Assembly: GCA_907165065.1 (NCBI GenBank)
Contig: OU015523.1
Location: 13,205,834 to 13,269,833 of the forward strand
Source: Caprimulgus europaeus
Taxonomy: Eukaryota > Chordata > Aves > Caprimulgiformes > Caprimulgidae
Reading direction: 5' to 3'
Length of the DNA: 64,000 bases
Positions 25,308 to 38,900 of this stretch are shown here, piece by piece; the stretch's first letter is position 1; every line of letters starts with the position of its first letter. Both the position numbers and the translations under genes were made by a program. Under the pieces are notes generated by a model. That model was not told the DNA's origin. It saw nothing but the letters and a program-made list of their open reading frames with translations, and did no database searches.

Positions 25308-25804
25308 CGCTTCGAGTGCCCGTGATGTCAGAAACCACAAGAGCGTCTGACTTGTGATTTATTACATCAGATCGTGCCTTGTTCACAGGCTTGTAACTTG
25401 CAGCTTATTTACAGTCAGTACACCCACTATTATTCCTAAGGCATCTCAGTGTTGAGCAGATATATAAATGCTGCCTGGAATTGAAACAGTAAACAACCAA
25501 TTAAAAGTTTAACCTCTTCCTTTCCAATCTCTTCCTCTATTATTAACTGAGGATACTGTTGCTTAAATTAAGGTTGTGTGAGATAATGAAATAGATGTTC
25601 TTTCATTTGCCTGTGTATCATATTTGCACAAAAAATACTTGTAGATTTTTTGAGTATTTTTGCTCAAAAAGAATTTCTCATTAAAACTGCATTTATTTGA
25701 AGATATGTTCTTTCCTTTTCTTCAGTGCAAGATTGTTGTTTTACACAATTACCTAGAATAAAACGTTTATTTAATATAAATCATTTATATAATTTAATGA
25801 AAGA

Positions 25805-25820
25805 AGAATTTTAATTCTTT
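25805..25820. repeat. AT-rich inverted repeat
   Basis: AAGAATT and AATTCTT are separated by TT, within the AT-rich segment 25540-25830. Short and likely incidental. Confidence 0.6.
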
Positions 25821-27024
25821 TTATAGTTCTTGACACTGCACACATATGCACATAAATTGGTGTTTCTAAACAGCAGTTTGCAAAAAGAAAGGGAAAAGCT
25901 TGGTGTTCAGATTAATTAAGCTAAGTAACATTCAAGTTTTGGGTCACATCTTTCTGGTGGGGAGGGAGGGATCTCATTCACTTTGGTCATGTTTTGGAAG
26001 AGGTCAGAGTTAAGATTTAAATACAAGCCAGTATAAACCTCAGGCATCAATGAATCCTGAATGTAATGATTTTAAGATTGGAAAATTCTCTGTCACTCTC
26101 ATGTTCCCTCATATTTCTGAGTTCCAGGGATGACTTGGTTTCCAACAGCCCAGTTACAGAGAAAGGCACCCAGTTAGAAACCTACTGAAAGAATTAAGAC
26201 GTTTTAACCAATGGTTGTCCAACTGAATGCATTTTAAAATAAACAAAAGCCCACCCTGAGAAAAATTCGTGATTGTATTCAGGTGTCTGAAAACTGGTAT
26301 ATCCTGGTGTCTAAGAGCAGGCAGGAGAGGAACTGCATCATTCAGAACTGGCAAATGGGAAACAATTTACATAGCAACTCTCAGCTGAATATCAGTGAAT
26401 CTCGCAGGAACATAGCATGCAGTCTCTATCAAAGGTTACTGTAGAGCACTCCTAAATGTATTGTCGTGATTTACTCCCTCTCTTTAAAAAAACCCAAACC
26501 CTCAGGTAAGTCTGAGGCTATAGGAGAAGAAAAGTAATTAGTGTACAGTACTAATGTTCTGTAAATTATCTCAGTCTATGCCTTGTGGTTTCATACCTTG
26601 TGATCTTAAAAGCACAGCCTATATCCTGAGATCCTTTTGTATTCTCAGGGCACAAGGTGCCCTAAACCAGCTAGCTGAACGAGATCAAACACTACGTGTC
26701 AGTGTGATTTGCAAGAGGGACACAAAGGAAACTTCTCTGTCACCAGCTGGTTCTTTCTAAATGTTCATTCGTATAAATTAAAAGATTTACAATGTTAGCA
26801 GTCCTTACTGGAGCTGGGACAGAGTGCAGATAAGATGGTTCAAGGTGCATGAGAAATCTGGTTTATTGCAGTCTTCTCTGTATGGCTTTTGCATTTTATA
26901 TCTAACCTTGTTTAGTAAATAATGGGTTGTCTAACTAAAGGTGTACTGGTGGCCACGAAAGAATCTACTGCACAGCAGTATTTCTTCTAGCTGGCTCTGC
27001 ATGCATCTGTAGGTGGCCCGAAAG

Positions 27025-27074
27025 CTTTTTTTTTTTCTTTTTCTTTTTTTTTCTTTTCTTTTTTTTTTTTTTTC
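27025..27074. repeat. 50-bp polypyrimidine tract (T with interspersed C)
   Basis: Almost pure T broken by single C residues. On the opposite strand it gives a lysine-rich artefact frame (27285-26965) that should not be called a gene. Confidence 0.9.
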
Positions 27075-29924
27075 TGGACCTGCTTTTGAATATGAGTGTT
27101 TTCAGATTTGCTGAGCCAGGCAGAGGGCTTAGTGGAGATCGTGGGAGTGCCATGTGCTTGCCGTCTCTGAAAAGAAGAGCCAAGGTGCCTTGAATGTCAA
27201 GAAAAACACTTATCTTTGTGCAAATAAAAAATGTGTGCACTGCTGCTAATCTCAGGTGTTTAGTCATCAAGGAAGAGGCCTTCAAAATCTAGAAATAAAC
27301 AGATTATTAATTAAATAAATAGAAAAAAAAATCCTTTTTTATGCCCTGTGGATATGGGTGCCATTGGTGTACAGAGAGCTTCTGTTTTCAGGCTTTTCTA
27401 GGCAGTCATGACAGCTCGAATCCCATTTCCCTTTGTTCAAAGCACCTCGATACCGGGAACTGCAGCTTTAAGAAAAATATTGCAAAACTTTCCTGTATTA
27501 AAGTATGCAGATTTTTTTTGGTAGCATTTATCATCCAGTTCCTGGCACACTGCCACTGGCACAGGGTAGTGCTGGAGGCTGACAGGGTGCCTTCAGCAAT
27601 TATCAGTGTGTGGTTTTCTCCGTCTTACCATCTCCCTAGACACGTGGTAGCAGCCACTGTCAGAGCCAGGACAATGGCTAGATAAGGCTGTGTCCTGCTT
27701 TGCTGGGACCTTTCTTATGTCGTATTTTGGATTTGGAAGAGTTAATGAATATACAGATTCATTTCTCCTCCTCCCTCAGTAGATCCCAGAGGAAAAATGC
27801 CACAAGCCTCAACTATGTCCTTAATCTCCTGAACAATAGAAACCATATTAAAAAAAATTAACTGTCTTCCTGGGAGGGGTGGATGCTCATTAGTGACCCA
27901 GAGCTGGGATTCTGGTGTGAGCCTGGCAAGGGCTGAGGGGGGGGGCAGCGAGGGGGGCTGCCCATGACTGTGGGGGCACCTCCTGCTTAGCTGGGCTGAG
28001 CTGGGCTCCTGCCAGGCAGGTAGGCATGTGTGGCCCAAAAACTGACAGGGCGCTTTGCACCCGTGTGGAGAGGTGTTGGGGAAGGGGGAGCCTGGGAAGG
28101 TGGGTGAGCAGCTTGGTCACCTCTGCAAGAAGTGGCTTCCTTCCAGGTTGGGAACACTTTGGCAGAGGGATGGGGTGGACAGGTGCCCCGCGCTTGCCCA
28201 ACTCAGCTTCTGGAGAGAAGCCTTCCCTCTCCAGGTCTGTCAGCTCCCTAGCATGAGAAATACTTCTCTGAAACGTGTCCTCCTCTGCACACAGCCATAC
28301 AGAGAGCCTCAGCTGGGCTGGCAGAAAGCAATCTCCTGGCATTTTCTGTGAACTTCAGGAAGGGCGCAATCAACTGCCCAGGACCATTATCAAAAGAACT
28401 GGGACAGAGAACTGCACACGTTAACCCAGCCTCTCCTCTCTTCCTCCTCCCTCTGACTCAACAAGTGGTGTAAGCTGCAAACAGCATCCTTAGCCAACAA
28501 GTGTGTGGTTTATTTCCATAACAAATTGAGGTATTAGGAATTTGAAATCCCAGAGTTATGTAAAGCAAGTGGCACCTAGATGCCCACATAACAGCAGAGG
28601 GAAAATCTCTTTGAGAGCATGTGCCTGGCCCATGGCTGCACTGGGCTGCCAAGCAGCATTATTCAAACTGTGAGGTGCAACAGGCTGAGACAGCAGAAGG
28701 CCAAGAAGAATGAGGTGAAGGTGTAAAATGACACACTGTTCCTTTTCCTTTTCCCCAGGTGGGCCTTGGCAAAACTAGAATATACTTCAGTTGTGGCTCC
28801 CAAATCAAGAATCAAGGTCTCCTGTGCATGAACTCAGGCAGAAAGCTAACCAGCAGAAAGAGGCCTAAATGGTAAAGAGTACTGAAAGAAAAAAAAAAAA
28901 GTAACAAGACAGGTAAATATTACATTCAGTGTTTCCTAGTGTACTGTATTTCATTTTCCTCTCCTTTCATTCTCCTTTTGAGATAGAGAATTGTCATCTG
29001 GAAACAAGAGAAATTTCCACTTGTTTTGTCACATTAGGGCATATAGGAGAAGTTTGAAAATGTTTAGGTTTTTGAAAATTATTTTCTATCTTTAGAACTG
29101 TGGGAAACAATGAGTCTGTTTCTTTGAGGTCTTTCTTGGTGGGGTTGAGATGTTGACCAGGAAGCCTCTGAATTCTTAGAGAAAGTAGTTGGAACTTTAT
29201 TTCCTTCCAGCAGTTTATTTTTTCCTTTCAATTGAAGAGATACTAATGAACACAGAGTTAAAAACAGCTGTTCCTGCTGTATACTCAAGCTCAGCTCCAC
29301 TGTAGTAGCTCTGCTGAAAAGAGGAAAGTGATCTCCTGGTGTGAATTCAGTCCTGTGTGAGCTTTTGCTCTTCTTTGTTCTGCGAGGCTCTGTCCCTCGC
29401 CCAGAATGGGCCGCCTGCCTCTTCCTACCTCCTGCCTGCCCTGAGATGTTCAATGGCATGACCTAGCCTTATCTCATACTAGGAAATTATAGAGCTATTA
29501 GGAATGCGGAAAATACCTTTTCTCTCTCTCTCCTCCCACCAATCAACTGCAATAAGCACAAGCTTTAAAGTAAATGCAACAATAGAGGCAAAAGCAGCAA
29601 CAGGAGGCTTTTTACTGGGGTAGCTTATTATTAGTATCTGAGAAAATAAGCTGCAAATGCAATACTGAGATTTGCTAGTTACAACATTGCCTCTGTAGCT
29701 CTACTGTGTTTGGTGGAGGCAAAGAATGAGATTTGAAACTGTGCAACCAGTGTGGCAGGAAAGTATTTTATTAAAAGCTGCAGCACCCTGAGGAACGAAG
29801 GAACTAAGTTGTAGGCTCCTAAGAAAAGCAGTTCATAGTGTTTTGAGGACATCCACAGGCACATGGGACCTTTCTAAGGGGAGCTTCACAAAACTCTGTG
29901 TGTGGCTTCCCCTTCACAGCTTAC

Positions 29925-30124
29925 CTCTGTTGGGATACCAAGGAGTCTGTGGTTGTGCTACCATCAGGCCTTTCTGGCTGAAAAGTATTGACTGTCATAG
30001 TAAGTGATTGACTCAGTTTCAGCCCAGTGGCCTCCTTAAACTCTCGATATGTGTCAGATATAAGGAGCTCTTCATCATGCAGGTATCTCCAAAGAACCAA
30101 ATTGAGGCCAGCATAACCTGGCAT
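29925..30124 (-). other. Unassigned open frame with consensus splice donor (candidate exon)
   Basis: On the - strand an ATG (30124-30122) opens a frame of 66 codons that runs into AACAGAG|GTAAGC, a near-ideal donor (GTAAGC at 29924-29919). The peptide (starting MPGYAGLNLVLWRYLHDEEL) has balanced charged residues, unlike the C/S/P/W-rich chance frames elsewhere. I recognise no family, and the sequence upstream has no pyrimidine tract, so it would have to be a first exon. A chance match is still the likeliest explanation. Confidence 0.15.
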
Positions 30125-32832
30125 TCAGAGCGCTAATCCGTTCTCCGAGGCTGAGTCACCATCCATTCTCACCAGACCAGGTTTTGAATCGGGTCAGAGG
30201 ATCAGTTGTTTATTGTCAAAACCCTTAAGCTCTCTATCCTTCCTTGCCAGTAAAGCTATTTAGCTTTCTGCCACTGTTTCAAAGCGTTACTCTTTCCAAG
30301 TGGCCTGTGCTTGACTTCCTAATGCCGCTCTCCAGAGAGAAACAAACACAGCATCACCCTCGGTCAGGGCTGCTTGCCCTGTGTCCGTGACCTTTACCAT
30401 GCTAACCTGCCCTCATCTTGTCCTACAGCATTAATTGCCTCTTAGGGCAGCTTTGTCGCTAGCTCTGGGAGGTTAAGACAGACAGCTCATGCTTCTGATA
30501 GTTAGGAACTAGTAATAGCCAGTTTGGGTCCCGGTATGAAAGGAGAGGCTGGTAATACCCCTGCTTCAGTGCCCCATTAGAGTGGAGGAATTCTCAAATG
30601 TGGGTTAGTTTCAGTTGAACCCCCTCCCTCACTGGCCCAGGCTCTTCCTCATCTTCTGTTTCAGCTCTACACCACAACCCACAAGAGGAGGGCGTGATGC
30701 TATTTATTCTTGTTTCCTCCCTCTCTGGGATCCTATCAGAAACACCAATCTGAGTCAGAGGCAGAAGCTGTGACTGAAATGAGAGAGAAGACTCGGAAAT
30801 GCACAGATTTGAGCCCAATGTGGCTACCCCAGCTCTGTGAAGGACAACTGGGCCTCAAAAAATGCATGAGATGATACTCAGCAAAACAGCAGCTAGAGAA
30901 AGACTATGTGAATTAGAAACTGCCTTGCAAGCAGCAAAAAAGGAGTGGCCAGCTTGTCATAGGTAATGAACAGGACTCAGAAGAGTGTTGTAGCTTGGGT
31001 GTTACATGACCTTCTACCCTCTTGCAATATCTGCTATTTTTGGACATTTGCTGAGGAGAATCCCTCCAAGAACACTCTGCTGGTTTATTGGGTGGTGATA
31101 GCTGGGTTGTCCAGCACAAACAGAACTGTGCTACAGTGAGAAGTTTCCAGCAGGGAAACTTTTTCACATGCATTTGGATAAAAGGTTGTTTAAAAGCCTA
31201 CTCTCTGCATTTGGCAGGTAGGGGCAGAGTACCACAAACCAGCAACACGTGTCCAAATATTCTAGTCCCAGACATGTAAATCTAGCTGCTGGCAATGTGT
31301 TCCCATTGTACATTAAGCAGCACAGATCTGGAAGTATCTGGAAATACTTTCCACATCCAGATCTCCCCAGCAAGAACATGTCTAAGGCAGATTGCATTTT
31401 TATTGCTTTCACGGCCTTGCTCAGATGATATCCCAGTGCTTAAGGTGAGCTGCATGAGTAATAGGACTTCAGTATAATGGAGCCATTTGCTTCTGCCCGA
31501 GTGAACTGGTGCTTAATGGTCTGTACAGTTATATGACCTCTGGTTGCAATCTGATCAGATATCGCAACCTAAATGAAGTGGAGTCTTTCCTGATAATGGG
31601 AGGAGAATGGAGAGTCTTAGGAGGCAGGGTCAGGATCTAGGGTATTGCCCAAAGCAGGGACGATTGGTCAGTAGGTGGCAATCTTATATCTGAAGCAGGA
31701 AAGGCCCTCAACAGTGCTAGAAAAATCTGTGCTACCAGCCTTATCTGCAGTGACATGTGTAATTGTGAGGTCTGGACGTTTTTTGAACTGGTTCTAATCA
31801 TGTGGATTCATTTTTTCTTTGCAGTGTGTTAACTTTGCCAAATCCCAGATTTTATGACTTAGTTTCCCTTCCCTCAATTCTTCTGTGCCCTCTAGTTGCA
31901 TATCTGATAGGTTCTATAGAGCCTTCTCCTTTGCCAGACAGCAGTACAGGGCCAGACGTGTAGCCTTGCTGTTTGCCACCGGAAAGCTGCTATGGAATGG
32001 ATGCACCATGCATATGTAAGTCATGAATTATCATTAACTGAATCTGCTGTTCAGAAGCAGGAGAGGAGAGGAGAGCATCCCAGTCCTTGAGGAGATGAAT
32101 GGCTCACAGACTTTGTGGGCCTGGTTTGTCTGTGCAGAGTCAGTCAGCTGCAGCAGTTTGATCAACACCACCTTGAATTCCCTGCAGCTGAGGCATCTTT
32201 GCTCATATAGTGCTTTAATTTGGGGCTTTTTATTATATACAGAAAAAAGTGCTGTAAAATATTTCTAGAGCATTTGACCTCATTTGCAGCCTGTCAAGTG
32301 GGAGAGAGGCCGTGAAGCATAAGGAGAGTGGTTGGGACCAGGCGAGAAGTACACAGCAATGGGAGCATTTATGATACAAGTTGTCCTAACAGCAGCCTTC
32401 TCTAACCCAAGATTTCCTGTGCTAACATCTTGAAGAATCCTTGGGTATGGCCTGCTACCTGAAAGGCACTTCATGCACTTGTGGGGAGGGAGGAGGTGAG
32501 AAAAAAAAACCTGCTGCTGCTGCTTTTTAAGACAAATTTAGCATTGATGAGAGTAACTCATTCACAGCCCTGGAGCCTGAAGCTTTGTCTTACCCACAGG
32601 GCATGGAAAACAGGCAGGGCTGGAGCAAACGTCCCTGTCCTGCATTTGCTCTAGGTGGACTGGGACCTGGTGTCCATGAGGGTGGAGGTGAAGTTCTGCA
32701 GGAAAGGGTCAGCTGTTACTGCTAGCCAGTTCTTTCTTGTAGGACCATTTTGGGGTGCCCATCACCTATAATGGCCAAACTTCATACAGGCCTCAGAGTA
32801 CCATCCCCCAGTACCCCGCTGAAACAGTGCTT
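30125..32832. other. Intergenic, nothing recognised
   Basis: AP-1 consensus TGAGTCA occurs at 30152-30158, and a short GGAGA repeat near 32058. No coding or repeat family was identified. Confidence 0.55.
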
Positions 32833-32970
32833 ACCCCAATTTCAGGGAAGCAAGGTGAGGGAGCTAAAAGCTAGGTGACTTGGGCATGGTTACGTGCCAG
32901 GTTTGTGGCAAGGCAAGCAGTTATGCCAGAGCCTCCCAAATCCTTGCTCTTTCTCTCAGGTTAGAGCAGT
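32833..32970 (-). mobile_element. MIR-like SINE relic, longer copy
   Basis: The + strand shows ACCCCAATTTCAGGGAAGCA, AGGTGAGGGAGC, GGTGACTTGGGCATGGTTAC, TGGCAAGGCAAGCAGTTATG, CCAGAGCCTCCCAAATCCTT and a GCTCTTTCTCTCAGGTTAGA segment. This is the order expected for an antisense MIR running from the core into its tRNA-like head. Diverged but continuous over about 140 bp. Confidence 0.55.
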
Positions 32971-35900
32971 TTGAGTTGCCCGTTCAGATCTCAGCCTCAT
33001 AACCAAACAGCTAATTTGGGCCCATTGCAAGTGAGATGTGAACCACTGAGGCCTAAAACTAATTTTGCTCAGCCTGCCAGCGGTCACTGACTGGAATTTG
33101 ACAGCTAAGCACTGCTAGTCTGCGCTTGATTTAAGCTGATGGCCTTCCTGCTGAAGTCAAGGTCAACGGGAGTAGCGCAGGGAGGTGAAGGGTCTATTAC
33201 AGCACAAAGGAGCCACCCAGGCACTCACATGGGGTTTGGTTTCTCACCCCTTCCATTGCCAGGTTTTCACAAGGCACATCCATGGATTTAGGTTATAACC
33301 CCGAAAGTGTTGCAACAAGTTAGGGCTTGGAACACATTTTGTCTGCAGTGTTTGCACGGTGTGTCTCACGAGCAGCCAGGGCTGTCCCAGACACGCCAGC
33401 AGTGCAGGCTGCAACGGCTGGATGAAGCTCCCAGGTAGCAAGTGAGGCTTTAGCTCATGTCCTGCTGGAATCTGAATTGCATCAAGCAGAAGCTCCCTGA
33501 AACAGAGACCTCTGGACCAAGGTGTGCACTCCTCACCTGGCTGCCTGGGGACTTCGCCCAGAGAGCGTGGGACGCTGTGGCAGTACGGATCAGTGGTGCG
33601 TGGGAAGGAAAGGGGAAGCGCTGGAGCTGCGCTGGCTCGGGCAGCTGCTTGTGCCCTGCCCACCAAAGCAGTGATCTGCGTCCAGAACCCAGCCCAATTT
33701 CAGTCCCTGCCGGCTTCACAAGGAAAAACACTGTGGGGTTTCCAGGAGGCGCTTGCTCAACAGCCGATACTAGGTGAGCTGCAGGCCAAGGCAGATGCAT
33801 TGTCAAAGCAGTGTTGCCACATGTGTTGCAAGGATGAGCAAAGGATATGGGCATTTTGTGTCATCATACCCAGAGGATGATACTCTGAATACAGTCAAAA
33901 TGGAGGAGAGGGTGAGATAAGCGTGGTTGTGACTTTAATACTCCAGTTATGATTGGGAATGTGTGTCTGGCATGAAGTCAGTTCATTCAGTAATGCTAAT
34001 GTTGCTTTTATGTTTGTAGAAAATTCCTAAGTGGATTGCCACCTAAAAAAGTCTAGGGGCCTTTGCTTTAAGAGAAGGGCTTTGACCCAGTGGTGTGAAA
34101 TTACCGACTTTTAGTATATTCCTTTCATAGCAGACATCTGCTCTACAGTCACCCCAGGTGTTCTGACCCAAACAACAGTCTCTCATGAGAGACAACCTCT
34201 AATCACATGTAAGCACAAGGGAAGGACAATACATTTTCTTTCACAAGGATGAGGAAGAAAAGCAATGACAAGCACAAAAACTGATAGGAAAAGTCCACTC
34301 CTTGTTATAAACCAAATGTCTTCCAGCCTAAGGAGCTGGTGTGTGGCTCACAGGGGAGTCGAGGAGTGCTGGGATGTATGGTAGGTCTTGGAGCCACACT
34401 CCTAGCCTGACCCAGTTGTGCATGCTCCTTGTCATCTTTGGTGAAGCACTGGTTATTTCTCTCTGAAAGCCATTTGCTTTCCACCTGCCTACTGTGTCAA
34501 TGCTCAGAAAAGCTTGCGTTGGAAAAAATGCCTGGTCTTTGGCCTGATAAGTCAGGCTTCATGTCTCTTCTCCCTCTCTTGACCTTGTTCACAGCCAGAA
34601 GCACATTTGTTGCAGCCCCACAGAGTCCACAACAGAAATCTCTGCTGTAGCAGTAGAAGAGGGAAATGAGAGGAGGTTGTGAGGCAGGGAGGTAGCAAAA
34701 GAAGTGGACAAGAAAAATGAGATTGATGTGTGATCCCAGCCTACAGGATGGGTATGTGAAGGAAAGAAGGGACAGAGCTTTTGTCCATGCTAGAGAAGCT
34801 GTAAGGGAACTAGCTGGGAGACATGGGAAATTTTACTGGAAAGGCCTCCAAGGCTGAAAGATGTCAAAAGGCTGTTACAAGCAGGGAGACAAAACAGTAC
34901 TCATGGAAAACGGGTGGCATAGGGAGAGCTACTGCCCTGTGGAGAGCTTCACATTTGTTTCTTTAGATGGGCCTTGCTTAATTACACTGTGTACCAGTAG
35001 TTACAGCATAGCCCCAGTTAAGCTATAACTTCAACCTGCAGTGTTAGCAGGTGACTGTAATGGCCGGCCCCGAACCATGGGGGTTGAGGTGCCACATGCT
35101 TTTCCTTCTTGGCTAGCACCCGAGAAGGAGCCATAACAGCTCCACAGGTCCCATCCCCACCCCTGTCTACCTGGAGGCCTCCCTATGTCCCCTGGCCAGC
35201 TCGGCGTGGGGGCTGGGAGGACAGCAGTGCTGGTGTAACTGGTTTGGTCGGCATACCAGACCAGAGTGGGTGCCAGACAGCGCAGCTCCAGCCCTGGGGC
35301 TGCTCCTCCAGCACCTTCTCAGGGCAAGGCAACAGCAGGGTCCAGCACCCCACACCTCCTTGGGCTCTTAGTGGGGCAAGGCCGGGATGTGCTGGTGAGG
35401 GAGCAGTTTTCCACTGATGAAGGGCCCCGTGCTGGCATGTGGACAATGAAAAGCCAGCGGGTCATCAGAGTGAGCAGGACAGAGTACGTACCGGCTCTGG
35501 GTCCAGCTGCGGGTCAGCCTGGGTGACCGGCCAGGCAGCAGCACAGCTATCGCGCCTTAGGTGCCCCTGCAAGGCCGAGGGGAAGGACAGAGGTGCTTTA
35601 CATCAGCCTCCAGCCATGTGTGCGTGGGGTCAGTGCACGGCACCGCCTCGGGCAGGATCGGGTTCTACAGGCTGGGGGCAGTGTCCTTGCAGAAAAATGG
35701 CTCTCACGGTCACTCTCTTTTGCTGTCCCAAGTTGCTGTTAAGGGTAGTGGAAAAAGCCAAGAGGAGAGTCCTGTTCTGCAGCATTTTCTCCTTGAACTC
35801 TACGTTGATGTTGCTGTAAATGCAGCAACACACTTCGCCACAGAGGTATTTCTTTGTGGCTGACGGGGATTTTGCCTGAATGTCACGCAAGAGACCAGAG

Positions 35901-38900
35901 ATATGTGGTCCTAGCCTTAACAATTCTTTCTGCTCCTCTTGCTCTGAGGACTGGCATGCAATGATGAAAAGGGCACCAGGCAAGGCCAGCTAGCCCTTGT
36001 CTTCTACCAGTCAAGGTCTCCACAGGAGATTCCTGCTCTGGAGGTCATAAGTCAAGGAGGTCTCCTTGGAACAAGCAGAAATACCAGATTCTAAGCCTTG
36101 AGCTGAGACTTGGTCTTCACCATTATCAAACTGGAAGAACAAAGCCAGACTGGATTATTTCATTTTTTATTATTTTTTTTTAATTCCTTTTGTCTGGAGG
36201 CTCCAATGCTGTGGACAAGAGTAAGAAACTTCCCCTCGGGCCCCTCTTTGGGCTTTTTCACACGCTGCTTGTATCCCAGGAGCGGGCAAACTTCTCACCC
36301 CTCTCACCACAGATTGTATTTTTTTAACCCCTGTTTTCTGCAATGCATTCCAGCGAGAGATGTGTCCTGTAAGCACATTGTCTCAGATCATCCTGCCTGC
36401 CACAAGCCAGGGCTTGTGGAAAGGAAATCTCTTTGGGCCAGGAATGTGTTAAATGTTTGGCACTGGCTGTCCCATCAGGGGCTGTGTGCTGTGCCGGGGA
36501 TTTTCCATCGGCTCTGCCTGTTCCAGCTTCTCAGCTGGGTGCATTTTCCCACAAAGACATGGTCTCAGAAGTGCCATCTTCACTGTTTAGTCACTCAGGT
36601 AAAGAAAATGGTTAGAGCATGATTCTCACACTGTCTCCTTCCTACCAGGCACTTGGCTTTATCTTGCATTATAACTGAGCCTAAATCTTTTTGAAAAACT
36701 ATGTGTCAGCGCTGAATTATTTATAGTCACGCCAAACATTCCTGAGTATATGGGTAAAACCCAGGATAAAGTATCCTGGTATGCCACTGGTGACAAAGAT
36801 GGTTTTTGCCAGTCAGAAAGTGGGGGTTTATTGTAACAAAGTCAAGCAATATGTCATAATTTATGATTACCCTAATAATCACATATATAATAATTTTTTC
36901 TTTTTCATCAGCAGACTGCAGCAGGACATGAAAGCCTGGGATTAGGTTTGTGAATTTGACTGGAGGAGGTTGCAGTCTGTTCCCAGGCCATGTTTGTTCT
37001 CTTCACCAAAACAGAGTATTACTTAAATAGAAGGGTAGAGACACTATGCTGCAGCTGAAATATGACCCATTAGAAATGCCTGAGAAACTGCAATTAAAAA
37101 CTCAAGAATTTTTAAATCATTTCTTCCAAATAAAACTGGGGGGAGGTGGAGATAATTGTATTGTGTGTCAGTAATGAATCCAAATCTTGCTTTTTGCTCA
37201 TTTTCTTCATATGCTATTTGCCCTTTTTAAAAGCGTAATGCAGGCCTTATACAAGTGCATATAAAGCATACAATAATACATCATTATCCTGCTTGTCCTT
37301 TATTAGTTTTCTACTTTAAAATCTTCCAGCAGTCAGAGTGCTCTTCCTTGTATTCAAGAACTGCTTGGCTTTAGTAGCTGCTCTCTCCTGTTCTCAAAAT
37401 AGTTAAGACCTCCACATCTCTAAATTTCCAATCTCATTTTTGTCTATGTTCTGATGTGGAGTCTCTAAGAGCAAGGAATGCCAGCCTCTCACTTGTTTTG
37501 GTGTTCTCAGTTTATCATAGCAATATATGCATGCTTGGTCACTCCTCTTTGAAAAACAGTTGGTCTACTGGAAAACTAGATCCTTTGATTTGCTCTGCAT
37601 TTAGGCAGAACCAGTCTTGATTCCTGTACTGTAGAAGTGCACACTTTCTTTTCCACCCTTCAGCTAAGGCAGAGGGGAGAACAAACATTTGAGCAAATCC
37701 ATCTCTAATAGTGTAATATTTTACGTGCCTGTTTAATAGACAACTACAGCAGTGGGGGAAAGCTCTTTGATCTGTGTCTTCATCTGGATTCCAACAACCC
37801 TTTATCTCCTTGGGAAGAAATGTATGCATCTCTGACAAGTCTCTGCTGGGGAGTCCAGGCACTTGGTGTTGGTTGGTGCTCTGAAGGCTGCTCAGCTTCT
37901 CCATTGTCCTGCAGAACTTGCAGATTGGATTGTGCTTTCAGAAGGTTTTTAGTTATTGGGTATAAGTATCCTTTCTGGTAATGCTTAGACAGCAGTAGAA
38001 ACTTCCCAACTGTACAGGAGCCATTGGCATCCTCAAAGTCCTGAGGGTGGAGGACAGACCACTGAAGGGAAAAGTTAAATAAAAGGTGGGAAAGTCAGAC
38101 TTACTGTTGCTGGCTCTTCAGCAGAGCTGTGTGACTTCTCACACTGGAGTGAATGCTTTTCCCTGGGTTTGTTTTTCCCATGCTGAAAGATAATGGTGAT
38201 ATTGATAATGTGCATATGGATTGTTTTGCTGTCTGGCTGGGGTATACAGGAGAGTACACATCAAACTCTCATCAGTGCTGGCCCTAATATAATTTCAATT
38301 ATGCTTGCAAAAAAAAAAAATAAAATTACACAGCTTAGTCTATTTAGGTAGCTGAGAAAATAACTCCTTCAGTGATATGAATGGCATCTCCATTACTGAA
38401 ATATTTTTGCCATGGCTCTAGCAATAGATATATGCTGGAAAACTCCTTTTTTTGTAGACACACCCTAGAGGAACTGGGTGTCCATCTCCTTGAGAAGGTC
38501 ATCTGGGTACCGAACTCTCTTAGATACATTTGAAATCACTATCTAAAGTCTGTGTTTTCTCTTTTGAAATGATGGTTTAACACATTTCTCCATGAGGTCT
38601 TTAGGAACAATATGGCATCATGTTCCCTCAAGCCCAAATCCACTCTACCTGTTGGTCACCCTGCCTTCGGTGCTGCCTCTTAGACATACATACTCCAGGC
38701 AGCAAAGCTGAGGTAGGAAGGCTGGGCTGGGCTGGGGAGAAAGTGGAAAGGTAGGACTAGGTTTGTCAACAGCAGGCAGCAAAGCCTGTGTTTTTAACTG
38801 GCAAATAGAGGGACATTCCCCTTTAGTGAATAGACCTGCCTGTAAATGAAGTGGAAGATGTGCCTGTTACACCAGTGAGGGTAGATTTCACTTGGTTTAA

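Larger units (their letters stand above)
17841..29924. other. Intergenic, no gene recognised
   Basis: About 12 kb of mostly unique sequence holding the simple repeats, palindromes and the MEF2/TATA-type site listed separately. Segment 24175-24240 (GTAAACA, TAATTG-like and ATATAAT motifs) and the AT-rich segment 25540-25830 could be conserved non-coding DNA. About 27900-28350 is locally G+C-richer without being a CpG island. No exon is supported. Confidence 0.5.

Noticed and set aside
26965-27285. 106-codon frame with a long lysine stretch on the - strand
   Set aside because: The lysines are a translation of the polypyrimidine tract at 27025-27074.
37539-37904. 121-codon frame on the - strand with a fairly protein-like composition
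   Set aside because: No recognised family and no convincing acceptor or donor. Frames of this length are frequent in the window by chance.
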